Assembly (NCBI RefSeq): GCF_001940525.2
Contig: NZ_CP019437.1
Span: 780,501 to 844,500 of the forward strand
Length of the DNA stretch: 64,000 nucleotides
Direction: 5' to 3'
Origin: Thioclava nitratireducens
GTDB taxonomy: Bacteria; Pseudomonadota; Alphaproteobacteria; Rhodobacterales; Rhodobacteraceae
Shown here: in pieces, positions 53,468 through 62,951 of the stretch
Layout of the letters: each line of letters opens with the position of its first letter
How positions within the stretch are numbered: position 1 is the first letter of the stretch
Notes under the pieces: model-generated
The model's database searches: none
Told to the model about the DNA's origin: nothing
The model's input: only the letters and a program-made list of their open reading frames with translations
Program-made: the position numbers and the translations under genes

Positions 53468-54972
53468 AAATTTACGTTCCGATGGACAGCGCGGCCAAGG
53501 CACTGGGGGCCGAGGAAGTGGTTTCCGCCCTGCGCGCTGCGGCCCCCGAGGCACAGATCGTGCGGACCGGCTCACGCGGGATGATCTGGCTGGAACCGCT
53601 GGTCGAGGTCGAAGTGGATGGCGTGCGCCACGGTTTTGGTCCTGCCGAGCCGTCCGATGTGGCGGGTATTCTGGATGGTAGCAGCGCCAAGGCGCTTGGC
53701 CCGGTCGAAAACCTTGACTGGATGAAGCGCCAGACCCGCTTCACCTTTGCCCGTGTCGGCGTGATCGATCCGCTGTCGCTGGCCGATTATCGGGCGCATG
53801 GTGGCCTTGCCGGGCTGCGCCGCGCGCTGGCGATGACCGGGCAGGAGATCGTTGACGAAGTCAAGACGTCCGGCCTGCGCGGAAGGGGTGGCGCTGGCTT
53901 CCCGACCGGCATCAAGTGGCAGACCGTGCACGATGCTGACGCGCCGCAGAAATACATCGTCTGCAACGCTGACGAAGGCGACAGCGCGACCTTTGCCGAC
54001 CGCATGCTGATGGAAGGCGACCCCTTTACCCTGATCGAGGGCATGACCATCGCCGGGATCGGCGTCGGTGCCACCAAGGGCTACGTCTACCTGCGCTCGG
54101 AATATCCTGACGCGATTGCCGTGATGACCCGTGCGGTGGAGGTCGCCCGGGCCGAAGGGCTGCTGGGCCCTGACGTTCTGGGCTCTGGCCGCGCCTTCGA
54201 CATGGAAATCCGCAAAGGCGCGGGCGCCTATGTCTGCGGCGAGGAAACGTCATTGCTCAACTCGCTCGAAGGTAAGCGCGGCGTGGTCCGTGCCAAGCCG
54301 CCGCTGCCCGCGCTCGAGGGGTTCCTTGGACGCCCGACCGTGGTTAACAACGTCATCAGCCTCGCTACGGTGCCGGTAATCTTCGAAAAGGGCGCGCAGG
54401 CCTATGCCGATTTCGGCCTTGGCCGGTCGCGTGGGACCGTGACGCTGCAGATCGCAGGCAACGTGGCGCGCGGCGGGCTGTTCGAAACCGCCTTCGGTAT
54501 CAGCCTCGGAGAGGTGGTCAACGATCTCGGGGGCGGCACTCTGTCGGGCCGTCCGGTCAAGGCGGTGCAGGTTGGCGGGCCGCTGGGGGCCTACATGCCG
54601 CTCAGCAAGTTCGACACACTGCTGGGCTACGAGGAGTTCGACGCGGCGGGCGGGTTGATCGGCCATGCGGGCCTGACCGTCTTTGACGACACCACCGACA
54701 TGCTGGGCATGGCGCGCTTCGCGATGGAGTTCTGCGCCGTCGAAAGCTGTGGCAAATGCACCCCCTGCCGGATCGGCGCGGTGCGCGGTGTCGAAACCAT
54801 CGACCGCATCGCACAGGGCGACGCCGACGCGCTGCCGCTGCTGGCCGACCTGTGCGAGACGATGAAGGACGGTTCGCTCTGCGCGCTGGGAGGCTTTACG
54901 CCGTTTCCGGTCATGTCCGCCGTCACCCATTTCCCCGACGATTTCGCTCGCCTGAAGGAGGCCGCCGAATGA
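53464..54972 (+). CDS. fdsB: NAD-dependent formate dehydrogenase beta subunit
   Basis: A 502-residue NuoF-like subunit binding FMN, NAD+ and a 4Fe-4S cluster. The N-terminal about 120 residues are thioredoxin-like. GLRGRGGAGFPTGIKW and NADEGDSATFADRMLMEGDP are the FMN/NAD sites, and ESCGKCTPCRIG plus a later Cys is the 4Fe-4S site. It is the site where electrons reach NAD+. It overlaps fdsG and fdsA by four bases (ATGA). Confidence 0.96.
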   Translation: MKIYVPMDSAAKALGAEEVVSALRAAAPEAQIVRTGSRGMIWLEPLVEVEVDGVRHGFGPAEPSDVAGILDGSSAKALGPVENLDWMKRQTRFTFARVGVIDPLSLADYRAHGGLAGLRRALAMTGQEIVDEVKTSGLRGRGGAGFPTGIKWQTVHDADAPQKYIVCNADEGDSATFADRMLMEGDPFTLIEGMTIAGIGVGATKGYVYLRSEYPDAIAVMTRAVEVARAEGLLGPDVLGSGRAFDMEIRKGAGAYVCGEETSLLNSLEGKRGVVRAKPPLPALEGFLGRPTVVNNVISLATVPVIFEKGAQAYADFGLGRSRGTVTLQIAGNVARGGLFETAFGISLGEVVNDLGGGTLSGRPVKAVQVGGPLGAYMPLSKFDTLLGYEEFDAAGGLIGHAGLTVFDDTTDMLGMARFAMEFCAVESCGKCTPCRIGAVRGVETIDRIAQGDADALPLLADLCETMKDGSLCALGGFTPFPVMSAVTHFPDDFARLKEAAE

Positions 54973-57863
54973 AGGATTTCATCATTCCAGTCGACCGCGA
55001 CATGGGCACGCCCGCCAGGAAGGGCAAGCCCGTCACCCTGACCATCGACGGGTTCGAGGTCACGGTGCCCGAGGGCACGTCGGTGCTGCGCGCCGCTGCC
55101 GAAATCGGCATCCAAATTCCAAAACTCTGTGCTTCGGACAATCTTGAGGCGTTCGGATCCTGTCGCCTTTGCGCTGTGGAAATCGAAGGCCGCCGGGGCA
55201 CCCCGGCCTCCTGCACGACGCCGGTCGCGCCGGGCATGGTGGTGGACACCAACTCGACCAAGGTGCGCAAGATCCGCAAGGGCGTGATGGAGCTTTATAT
55301 CTCCGACCATCCGCTGGACTGCCTGACCTGCTCGGCCAATGGCGACTGCGAGTTGCAGGACATGGCGGGCGCTGTCGGGCTGCGCGACGTGCGCTACAAG
55401 GCGCCGGAAAACGGCGGCTTGGCCAATCACTTCTCCGCCCGCAACACCAGCGGCGAGGCCAATCCCGAATGGCTGCCCAAGGACGACTCCAACCCCTATT
55501 TCAGCTACGATCCGTCCAAGTGCATCGTCTGCAACCGCTGCGTCCGCGCCTGCGAAGAGGTGCAGGGCACCTTTGCTCTGACCATCGCGGGGCGCGGGTT
55601 TGACAGCCGCGTGTCAGCGGGTGGCGCCGGCGATGACTTCCTGTCGTCGGATTGCGTGTCCTGCGGAGCCTGCGTGCAGGCCTGCCCCACCGCGACCTTG
55701 CAGGAAAAATCCATCATCGAGATGGGCACGCCGGATCGGTCCGTCGTGACCACCTGCGCCTATTGCGGCGTGGGCTGCTCGTTCAAGGCGGAAATGCAGG
55801 GTGACGATCTGGTCCGGATGGTCCCCTACAAGCACGGCAAGGCCAATCGCGGGCACAGCTGCGTCAAGGGCCGCTTTGCCTATGGCTATGCCAACCACCG
55901 CGACCGCATCCTCAACCCGATGATCCGCGACACCATCGACGAGCCGTGGCGCGAAGTCAGCTGGGACGAGGCGCTGACCTTTGCCGCGAACCGCCTGCGC
56001 GCGTTGCAGGACACCTATGGCAAGAAGTCCATCGGAGTGATCACCTCCAGCCGCTGCACCAACGAGGAAACCTTCCTCGTGCAGAAACTGACCCGCGCGG
56101 TGTTCGGCAACAACAACACCGACACCTGCGCCCGAGTCTGCCATTCGCCGACCGGCTACGGGCTGGGCCAGACCTTTGGCACCAGCGCTGGCACACAGGA
56201 TTTCGACAGCGTCGAGCAAACCGATGTGGTGATCGTCATCGGCGCGAACCCGACCGACGGCCATCCGGTCTTCGCCAGCCGCCTGAAAAAGCGCCTGCGC
56301 GCCGGGGCCAAGCTGATCGTGATCGACCCACGCCGCATCGACCTTGTGAAATCGGCGCATATCGAGGCCTCTCATCATCTGGCCCTGACGCCGGGCACCA
56401 ACGTCGCCGTCGTCACCGCCCTGGCACACGTGATCGTCACCGAAGGCCTGATGGACGAGGCGTTCATCCGCGAACGGTGTGACTGGGACGAATTCCAGGT
56501 CTATGCCGAGTTCGTCTCGGAGGCCCGACACAGCCCCGAGGCGACCCAGCTTCTGACCGGCGTTCCCGCCGAGGAACTGCGTGCTGCGGCCCGTACCTTT
56601 GCCCGTGGCGGCAACGGCGCGATCTATTACGGGCTGGGCGTGACCGAGCATTCGCAGGGTTCGACCACCGTTATGGGGATTGCCAACCTCGCAATGCTGA
56701 CCGGCAATATAGGCCGTCCCGGTGTGGGCGTGAATCCGCTGCGCGGGCAGAACAACGTGCAGGGCTCGTGCGACATGGGGTCCTTCCCGCACGAGCTGCC
56801 GGGCTATCGCCACGTGAAACTGCCCGAGGTGCGCGAGATTTTCGAAACCACCTGGGGCGTTCAGATCGACCCGGAGCCCGGCCTGCGCATCCCCAACATG
56901 CTGGATGCGGCAGTCGAGGGCAGCTTCAAGGGGCTCTATTGTCAGGGCGAGGACATCTTGCAATCCGACCCCGACACCAAACATGTGGCGGCCGGGCTGG
57001 CAGCTATGGACTGCGTTATCGTGCATGACCTCTTCCTGAACGAGACGGCGAACTACGCCCATGTCTTCCTGCCGGGATCGACCTTCCTCGAGAAGGACGG
57101 AACCTTCACCAACGCCGAACGCCGCATCAATCGCGTGCGTCGGGTCATGGCACCCAAGAATGGCTACGCTGACTGGGAAGTCACGCAACTCCTGGCGAAT
57201 GCCATGGGGGCAGGGTGGTCTTATACCCATCCCAGCCAAATCATGGACGAGATCGCTGCGACGACGCCCTCTTTTGCGGGTGTGGACTACGCCCTTCTGG
57301 AGAAAAAGGGCTCCATCCAATGGCCCTGCAACGAAGACCACCCGGAGGGCACACCGTTGATGCATGTCGACGGCTTCGTGCGGGGTAAGGGGCGTTTCAT
57401 CGTCACCGAATACGTGGCCACAGACGAGAAGACCGGCCCGCGCTTCCCGCTGCTGCTGACCACCGGGCGCATCCTGTCGCAATACAATGTGGGGGCCCAG
57501 ACCCGGCGCACCGACAACGTGGTGTGGCATGACGGCGACGTGCTGGAGATCCACCCGCATGACGCCGAAAACCGTGGCCTGAACGATGGTGACTGGGTAA
57601 AGCTGGCCTCGCGGTCGGGCGAGACGACGTTGAAGGCAAAGGTGACAGATCGCGTCAGCCCTGGCGTTGTCTACACCACCTTCCACCACCCCGATACGCA
57701 GGCCAACGTCATCACCACCGACTATTCCGACTGGGCCACCAACTGCCCGGAATACAAGGTAACGGCGGTGCAGGTCTCGCCCTCGAACGGGCCGACGGAC
57801 TGGCAGGAGGATTACGCGGCACAGGCCGAACGCTCGCGCCGCATCCTGCCCGCGGCGGAATGA
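54969..57863 (+). CDS. fdsA: NAD-dependent formate dehydrogenase alpha subunit (molybdenum/tungsten)
   Basis: A 964-residue catalytic subunit that oxidises formate to CO2. The N-terminus has a [2Fe-2S] domain (CASDNLEAFGSCRLCAVEIEG), a His/Cys cluster site (HPLDCLTCSANGDCELQD), two 4Fe-4S motifs (CIVCNRCVRACEEV; CVSCGACVQACP), then the 4Fe-4S site of the molybdopterin domain (CAYCGVGCSFKAEM). The active-site Cys is in CARVCHSPTGYGL, so it is a cysteine enzyme and not a selenoprotein. Requires bis-MGD and the FdhD/FdsC sulfuration chaperone. Its stop overlaps the first ATG of the fdsC remnant. Confidence 0.97.
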   Translation: MKDFIIPVDRDMGTPARKGKPVTLTIDGFEVTVPEGTSVLRAAAEIGIQIPKLCASDNLEAFGSCRLCAVEIEGRRGTPASCTTPVAPGMVVDTNSTKVRKIRKGVMELYISDHPLDCLTCSANGDCELQDMAGAVGLRDVRYKAPENGGLANHFSARNTSGEANPEWLPKDDSNPYFSYDPSKCIVCNRCVRACEEVQGTFALTIAGRGFDSRVSAGGAGDDFLSSDCVSCGACVQACPTATLQEKSIIEMGTPDRSVVTTCAYCGVGCSFKAEMQGDDLVRMVPYKHGKANRGHSCVKGRFAYGYANHRDRILNPMIRDTIDEPWREVSWDEALTFAANRLRALQDTYGKKSIGVITSSRCTNEETFLVQKLTRAVFGNNNTDTCARVCHSPTGYGLGQTFGTSAGTQDFDSVEQTDVVIVIGANPTDGHPVFASRLKKRLRAGAKLIVIDPRRIDLVKSAHIEASHHLALTPGTNVAVVTALAHVIVTEGLMDEAFIRERCDWDEFQVYAEFVSEARHSPEATQLLTGVPAEELRAAARTFARGGNGAIYYGLGVTEHSQGSTTVMGIANLAMLTGNIGRPGVGVNPLRGQNNVQGSCDMGSFPHELPGYRHVKLPEVREIFETTWGVQIDPEPGLRIPNMLDAAVEGSFKGLYCQGEDILQSDPDTKHVAAGLAAMDCVIVHDLFLNETANYAHVFLPGSTFLEKDGTFTNAERRINRVRRVMAPKNGYADWEVTQLLANAMGAGWSYTHPSQIMDEIAATTPSFAGVDYALLEKKGSIQWPCNEDHPEGTPLMHVDGFVRGKGRFIVTEYVATDEKTGPRFPLLLTTGRILSQYNVGAQTRRTDNVVWHDGDVLEIHPHDAENRGLNDGDWVKLASRSGETTLKAKVTDRVSPGVVYTTFHHPDTQANVITTDYSDWATNCPEYKVTAVQVSPSNGPTDWQEDYAAQAERSRRILPAAE

Positions 57864-58066
57864 GTATGTGGACGCATGTCGGGGCGCCGGGCCGGGCGCC
57901 CGCGCAAAGTGGCGCTGATCCAGGCGGGCCACGGCGCGGTTGCAATCAGCTCCCAGCTCTCTGTCGAGCGGGCTGGGATCACACTTGCCGCGTTCACCCG
58001 CGGCCGGTGGCTGGCCTTTATTCCCATCCAAATCGTATCAATGAAGAGGCTGCAAATGTCGCCTGA
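57864..58066 (+). pseudogene. fdsC: Truncated, frameshifted fdsC (FdhD) remnant
   Basis: In complete fds operons fdsC (FdhD, about 280 residues) lies between fdsA and fdsD. Here only about 200 bases remain. Frame 57876 gives VALIQAGHGAVAISSQLSVE, then RAGITLAAFTRGRWLAF, matching the FdhD C-terminal region (A...SAPTxLAVxxAxxAGLTLxxFxRG). The match then moves to another frame: GLYSHPNRINEEAANVA-stop (58064-58066), as in FdhD ...YTHPxR. So the N-terminal about 220 residues, including the CxxC motif, are deleted and there is also a frameshift near 58015. The stop of this frame overlaps fdsD's start, as in intact operons. Confidence 0.78.
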
Positions 58067-58259
58067 CAAGATGATCCGCATGGCGAACCAGATCGCCACC
58101 TTCTTCAAGACCCAGCCGGGCGACGATGCCCCCGCCAAAGTTGCCGCGCACATCACCGACTTCTGGGAGCCGCGCATGCGCGCGCAGTTGCGGGACTATG
58201 CAGCCGCTGGCGGCGAGGGGCTGGACGGCATTGTCTTGAAAGCGGTTCCACTGGTCTGA
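58056..58259 (+). CDS. fdsD: NAD-dependent formate dehydrogenase delta subunit
   Basis: A 67-residue protein: MSPDKMIRMANQIATFFKTQ and, further on, HITDFWEPRMRAQLRDYAA, the FdsD signature. It is the small subunit needed for full activity or stability of Fds-type formate dehydrogenase. The ATG at 58056 has AAGAGG upstream; 58041 is in frame but has no RBS. It is the last gene of the fds operon. Confidence 0.92.
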   Translation: MSPDKMIRMANQIATFFKTQPGDDAPAKVAAHITDFWEPRMRAQLRDYAAAGGEGLDGIVLKAVPLV

Positions 58260-58458
58260 AAGGTCATGAATGGCGTCTTCGTCGAAAGCCGGCCTGCACC
58301 GGCTCGGCGGACGCCGGACACACCTTTGATATCGCTCCGTCAATAGGCGCCCGAGGTCGGTGCTTGAATGCCAGCTTCCACCGTCGGAGGGATGTGGCCG
58401 AGAGGGTCAGACCGAAGGGAAGGCTCCATGGAAGCGTGATGCCAGCCGAAGCGAGGCT

Positions 58459-59505
58459 TTAATCGGTCGTAAGTGGCGCTCTCAAATGCGACTGCCGCGC
58501 AACGAAAGGACAGGCCATGCGCTCGACGCGCGGAAGCAGGGTCGATTTCGCCCGCAGCTGCCGGGCGCACCATCGTCCCATCTCGCCATGCGGAAGAAGC
58601 ACCGTCGAGAGCGCGGGCGAGAGGTGCTGCGCAATCTCCTGGTCGTCATAACCGACCACGGCGATATCCGCTCCGACGTGCACGCCGTGTTCCTTCAGCG
58701 CTTCATAACACCCGAGTGCGGTCAGGTCGTTGGCGCAGAAAATCGCCTCGGGGGGCGCATCGAGGGAGAGCAACTCGCGGGTTTCGCGGTAGCCGCCGCT
58801 CGGCATGAAATTCCCCTGTCGGATCAACTCGGGTTCAGGTTCCAGGCCGCTTTCGCGCATCGCGCGGATGAAACCCTCCTGACGCTGCTCGGACGCCTCC
58901 ATCCAGGCTTCGCCCGCGATGAAGGCGATCCGTCGATAGCCCTCGCCGATCAGAGCCATGGTCGCGGCGTGGCCGCCGCGCCGCTCCGCAGGCACCACCG
59001 CGCGGAACAGGCCTTCCTTGTCATGGCAATTGAGCAGCACAGCGCGATGCTTGCGAAGCGCGAGATGTGGTGACACCTCGCGCGTCAGGATCGAGGCATA
59101 GACCACCCCGTCGATCCCATCGCGTTGCCATTTCTGCAGGACCTGCTGCTCGTAGCCCGGATCGCCACCGGTCATTGCGATCTCTACGAGCGCGCCGTCG
59201 GACCAGGCCTGCTCCTGGAACGCCTCGATGGAGATGGACGCGAAGGGGCTCGTCGCGATTTCGTCGATCATGAAGCCGTAAGTTGTCGGGCGGCTGCGCG
59301 ACGGCGGGCGCCCGGCAGAACGGTATCGGTAATCCAATGTCTCGGCGGCCTTGAGAACCCGATCCCGAGTCTCCTTGCCGATCCGCATGTCTTCCTGCCC
59401 GTTCAGCACGAACGATACCGTCGATTGCGACACCCCGGCTGCGAGAGCCACGTCTTTCATCGTCACTTTCGCTTTTTTTTGCTTTTTCTTTTCAGGCTCT
59501 TGCAT
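58459..59505 (-). CDS. LacI-family transcriptional regulator
   Basis: A 348-residue LacI/GalR protein. The HTH and hinge are TMKDVALAAGVSQSTVSFVL and ETRDRVLKAAETLDYRY, after a Lys-rich start (MQEPEKKKQKKAK). The periplasmic-binding-like ligand domain follows, and AIFCANDLTALG is typical. It is divergent from the sugar ABC operon; a perfect palindrome between them is its likely operator. The inducer should be a sugar taken up by the transporter. Confidence 0.92.
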   Translation of the reverse strand: MQEPEKKKQKKAKVTMKDVALAAGVSQSTVSFVLNGQEDMRIGKETRDRVLKAAETLDYRYRSAGRPPSRSRPTTYGFMIDEIATSPFASISIEAFQEQAWSDGALVEIAMTGGDPGYEQQVLQKWQRDGIDGVVYASILTREVSPHLALRKHRAVLLNCHDKEGLFRAVVPAERRGGHAATMALIGEGYRRIAFIAGEAWMEASEQRQEGFIRAMRESGLEPEPELIRQGNFMPSGGYRETRELLSLDAPPEAIFCANDLTALGCYEALKEHGVHVGADIAVVGYDDQEIAQHLSPALSTVLLPHGEMGRWCARQLRAKSTLLPRVERMACPFVARQSHLRAPLTTD

Positions 59506-59535
59506 CGGGGAAATCCAGGGTCCGAGGAAAATTTG

Positions 59536-59579
59536 TTGACAGGCGACGGTCTCTATCTGACATTGCTAATATTATTAGC
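59536..59579 (+). promoter_or_regulatory. Promoter and LacI-type operator of the sugar ABC operon
   Basis: TTGACA (59536-59541), 17 bases, then GACATT (59559-59564) form a sigma70-type promoter. The palindrome GCTAATA-T-TATTAGC (59565-59579) follows directly, so repressor binding would block transcription. A GCTAAT half-site recurs at about 59587. A good RBS (GGGAGGAGG) precedes the permease at 59613. Confidence 0.72.
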
Positions 59580-59612
59580 ACAAGGGCTAATGCGAGCTTT
59601 GGGAGGAGGCGC

Positions 59613-60716
59613 ATGGCACGGCAAACGCTCGGGAAACGCAAAAGGACGCTCTCGCAGCAGCAGGCGGCATGGGCGCTTCTGGCCCCATTTCTCGCCACCT
59701 ATTGCGCCTTTCTCGTCTACCCTTTCTTCAAAGGCGTCTGGATCAGCCTGTATGACTGGAACCTCCTCGCAGTGGCGATGAACCCCGCGGCGGCGAAATG
59801 GGTCGGGCTGCACAATTACGTTCACATGCTGTGGGGACGAAACATCACCTGGGGGCCGGTCTCGCACCCAATCATTCAGCTTCTCGCGCTTGCCGTTCTG
59901 GCCGGTGCGTTTGGACTTCACCGGGCGGGTCGTTTGAGTGGCCGCAGCGCGATCCCGATCGCGATCGCGGCGCTACTCATCTTTCTCCTCCTCGGCTTCA
60001 CGCCCGGTGAAGGCGGTCGCTGGTTCGATCGTAGGTTCTGGCCGACCGTCGGCAACACGGTGCTGTTCGTGGCGCTCGCAGCCCCCGGCACCACGATTGC
60101 GGCGCTTCTGCTGGCGGCAGCGCTCAATCGCGAGACCCGGATGATGGCCGTGTTCCGCACCTTGTTCTTCTTGAGCCAGGTTCTCTCGGTGACGGTCGTG
60201 ACCCTGATCTGGCAGATCATGTTCTCGCCTACGCAGGGGCTGATCGACAACGTGATCCAGGTATTCGGCGGGTCTCCGGTCAGCTGGCTCACGGATCCGC
60301 ATTTCGCGATGCTGGCGATCGTGGTCACGACGATCTGGTGGTCGCTCGGCATCGCCATGATCCTGTTCCTCGCCGGGATGCAGGACATCAACCGCGAAAT
60401 CTACGAGGCGGCGGCCCTCGACAATGCGCGAGGATGGAAATCGTTCTGGTTCATCACCCTGCCGAACCTCAAACGGACCATCACGCTCGTCGTCGTCTTG
60501 CAGATCATCCTGCATTTCCAGGTCTTCGGGCAGTCGCACCTGATGACGCAGGGCGGCCCGGATGACCGCACGCAGGTGCTGGTGCGCTACATCTACCAGT
60601 CGGCTTTCCGCGACAGCGAGATCGGACGCGCCTCGGCCATGGCGGTCTTTCTCTTCGCGATCATGAGCGTCTTCGCCGTAATCCAGTTCCTCATCGGTCG
60701 GGAGAAAAGCGAATGA
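59613..60716 (+). CDS. Carbohydrate ABC transporter permease (MalF type)
   Basis: A 367-residue inner-membrane permease. It has the usual N-terminal TM (AAWALLAPFLATYCAFLVYPFF), additional helices from an insert of about 70 residues (residues 90-135), and the coupling EAA loop EAAALDNARGWKSFWFITLPNLKR. It is longer than typical members because of this insert. First gene of the operon; overlaps the second permease. Confidence 0.9.
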   Translation: MARQTLGKRKRTLSQQQAAWALLAPFLATYCAFLVYPFFKGVWISLYDWNLLAVAMNPAAAKWVGLHNYVHMLWGRNITWGPVSHPIIQLLALAVLAGAFGLHRAGRLSGRSAIPIAIAALLIFLLLGFTPGEGGRWFDRRFWPTVGNTVLFVALAAPGTTIAALLLAAALNRETRMMAVFRTLFFLSQVLSVTVVTLIWQIMFSPTQGLIDNVIQVFGGSPVSWLTDPHFAMLAIVVTTIWWSLGIAMILFLAGMQDINREIYEAAALDNARGWKSFWFITLPNLKRTITLVVVLQIILHFQVFGQSHLMTQGGPDDRTQVLVRYIYQSAFRDSEIGRASAMAVFLFAIMSVFAVIQFLIGREKSE

Positions 60717-61552
60717 CGTCGAAACGTAGCTATTACTGGCTTTGCATAGCGCTCGCCGTTCCCGCCTTTATCTGGCTCGTGCCGACGCTCTGGATGGTAT
60801 CGCTCTCGTTCCAGCCGAACGAGGTTCTGGCGCGAACAACCGCTTCGACTTGGCTGGGGATGATTCCGATCCCCTTCACGTGGGACAATTACGCAAAGCT
60901 CTTTTCCTTCGGGGATACGCCGCGTTGGTTTCTCAATTCGATCGTCGTAGCGGGGGGCATGACCTTCGCGGTGCTCGCCGTCTCGACGACTGCAGGTTAT
61001 GCGCTCGCACGGCTCCAATTTCGGTTCAAGACGGCCATCACCATCTTCATCCTGCTCGGTCTGATGGTGCCGGAACAGGCGATCTTCATTCCGCTCTATA
61101 CGATGTTTGCCAATTTCGGTTGGCACAACAGCTATGGCGCGCTGATCCTGCCGCGGGTGGCAGTGCCGATCGGCGTCTTTCTGATGATGCAGTTCTTCAA
61201 GGCCGCGCCGAAGGATATCGAGGATGCTGCGCGCATCGACGGGGTAGGGCCGTTCCAAATCTTCTGGTTCGTGATGCTGCCCCTCGCGCGGCCCGCGATG
61301 ATGACGCTCGCGATCCTGACGTTTCTCTACGCGTGGAACGACTATCTCTGGCCGCTGGTTTCGGCGAGCCACAAGGAGATGTTCACCATCACGCTGGGCC
61401 TTGCGAGCCTGCAATCGAACTTCGCGCAATCGGAAGGGCTGGGCCGCGTGATGGCCTCGGGCGTGATCGCCTCGCTTCCGGTCGTCGTCCTTTTCCTGAT
61501 CTTCCCGCGCTACGTCGTGCAAGCGATGACCGTAGGCGGAAGCAAGGGATAA
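60713..61552 (+). CDS. Carbohydrate ABC transporter permease (MalG type)
   Basis: A 279-residue permease: SYYWLCIALAVPAFIWLVPTLWMVSLSF is TM1; the EAA loop is EDAARIDGVGPFQIFWFVMLPLARP. It pairs with the preceding permease to form the translocation channel. The C-terminal FPRYVVQAMTVGGSKG is characteristic of sugar permeases. Overlaps the previous gene by four bases and is followed by the binding protein after 37 bases. Confidence 0.93.
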   Translation: MTSKRSYYWLCIALAVPAFIWLVPTLWMVSLSFQPNEVLARTTASTWLGMIPIPFTWDNYAKLFSFGDTPRWFLNSIVVAGGMTFAVLAVSTTAGYALARLQFRFKTAITIFILLGLMVPEQAIFIPLYTMFANFGWHNSYGALILPRVAVPIGVFLMMQFFKAAPKDIEDAARIDGVGPFQIFWFVMLPLARPAMMTLAILTFLYAWNDYLWPLVSASHKEMFTITLGLASLQSNFAQSEGLGRVMASGVIASLPVVVLFLIFPRYVVQAMTVGGSKG

Positions 61553-61589
61553 CCGGGGCGCGCTTGCCCCATTCAAACGGGAGGAAATC

Positions 61590-62876
61590 ATGAAACATCT
61601 TGCTCTGGGCCTGGCGCTTGCGGCGGGGCTGGCAAGCCCGGCTGCGGCCGAGCCCGTCACCGTCAATCTCGCGCGGTTCTTCGGCGCCTGCGAGGATGCG
61701 GGAACCGACACGCATACCAGCGTCGGCGAAGCCTGCATCATCCAGTCGATCATCAATGCGGCCAGCCAGGAAATTCCCGATGTGACGGTGAAGACCCTGC
61801 CGACCGATTGGGGAAATTACTACGATCACGTGAAGGCGATGTTTGCAGCGGGCGATCCGCCCGATATCTTCGTCATTCACCGCTCCTCAATCCCCGAATT
61901 CGCCTCGCTGGGCGCTCTGGCCGATATCGGGCCGGACCTCGAAGCCGCGGGCATCGACATGTCCGACTGGACCGAGGGCGCGAAAAAGGCCGTGACCTAT
62001 GACGGCAAGATCGTCGCCGTGCCGATGGATTTCCACGCCAACCTCTGGCACGTGAACATGGACATCATGAAGAAGGCGGGCCTCGTGAAGGACGGCAAGC
62101 CGATCCTTCCCCACAGCCCCGAGGAACTGCTCGCCCAAGCCAAGAAGGTGAAGGAAGTGACCGGCAAGGACTATCTCGCCGCCGATTTCTCGCAATTCCC
62201 GATCGGTGTGCGGCTGGTCCTGTCTCTGATCTGGCAGCAGGGCTCGAACATTTTCGACGGCGATACTGCGACGATCGATACGCCCGAGGCCCTCAACGCG
62301 GTCAAGGCGATCACCCAGCTCTTCGATGGCGGCTATGCCAACCCCAAGCTGAACTATGCCGACAGCCAGCAGGAATTCCTCAATGGCAATGCGGCGGTGC
62401 TGGTCAACGGCACTTGGGTGGTCAACGAATATACCAAGCAGGCTGAGAACCCCGATACCGGGCTGAAGGACTACTACGTCTCCGATTTCCCGCAGCTCTT
62501 CGACCAGCCCGCCACCTGGGCTGACAACCACACCTGGGCGATCCCCTCGACGCTGAAGGATCGGAACCCCGAGAAATACAAGGCCGCGCTGCAGGTCGCA
62601 GCCTTCATCTACAATCACGACGCGGATTGGGCGCGCACGGGCCACATGGCGGTGCGTAAGTCGGTGCTCGAGAGTAAGGCCTATCGCGATCTGCCGCACC
62701 GTGCCGAATACGTGGGCACCGAGAAGATCGCGCGCGATACGCCGGCGTCGCCGGAATACAGCAAGATTCAGGACACGCTGAACCGCAACCTGCAATCGAT
62801 CTGGCTGACAGGAAAGGACCCGAAGAAGGCCCTCGCAGAAGCGCAGAACGAGGTGCAGGACATCCTCGACCAGTAA
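61590..62876 (+). CDS. Sugar ABC transporter substrate-binding protein
   Basis: A 428-residue periplasmic binding protein of family 1. The signal peptide is MKHLALGLALAAGLASPAAA. TDWGNYYDHVKAMFAAGDPPDIFVIH and NGNAAVLVNGTWVVNEY are typical of MalE-like proteins. The specificity is not readable. The ATPase is not in this window, so it is either downstream or shared. Confidence 0.93.
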   Translation: MKHLALGLALAAGLASPAAAEPVTVNLARFFGACEDAGTDTHTSVGEACIIQSIINAASQEIPDVTVKTLPTDWGNYYDHVKAMFAAGDPPDIFVIHRSSIPEFASLGALADIGPDLEAAGIDMSDWTEGAKKAVTYDGKIVAVPMDFHANLWHVNMDIMKKAGLVKDGKPILPHSPEELLAQAKKVKEVTGKDYLAADFSQFPIGVRLVLSLIWQQGSNIFDGDTATIDTPEALNAVKAITQLFDGGYANPKLNYADSQQEFLNGNAAVLVNGTWVVNEYTKQAENPDTGLKDYYVSDFPQLFDQPATWADNHTWAIPSTLKDRNPEKYKAALQVAAFIYNHDADWARTGHMAVRKSVLESKAYRDLPHRAEYVGTEKIARDTPASPEYSKIQDTLNRNLQSIWLTGKDPKKALAEAQNEVQDILDQ

Positions 62877-62951
62877 CCGGCTGCGTTCGCAGTCACCCCC
62901 GGAGGCGTCCGACCGGCACGCCTCCGGACCTCCCAGCCCCATGAGGATATG

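Noticed and set aside
54969..57863. Selenocysteine codon in fdsA
   Set aside because: The active-site position is Cys (CARVCHSPT) and no in-frame TGA occurs inside the gene.
55614..58031. 805-codon minus-strand ORF
   Set aside because: Antisense to fdsA, whose motifs are complete; a composition artefact.
58340..58458. Possible IS3-family transposase C-terminal scrap (minus strand DRLKPRFGWHH, LGHIPPTVEAG)
   Set aside because: LGHIPP resembles the end of some IS3 OrfB proteins, but the match is too short and no other IS feature is present.
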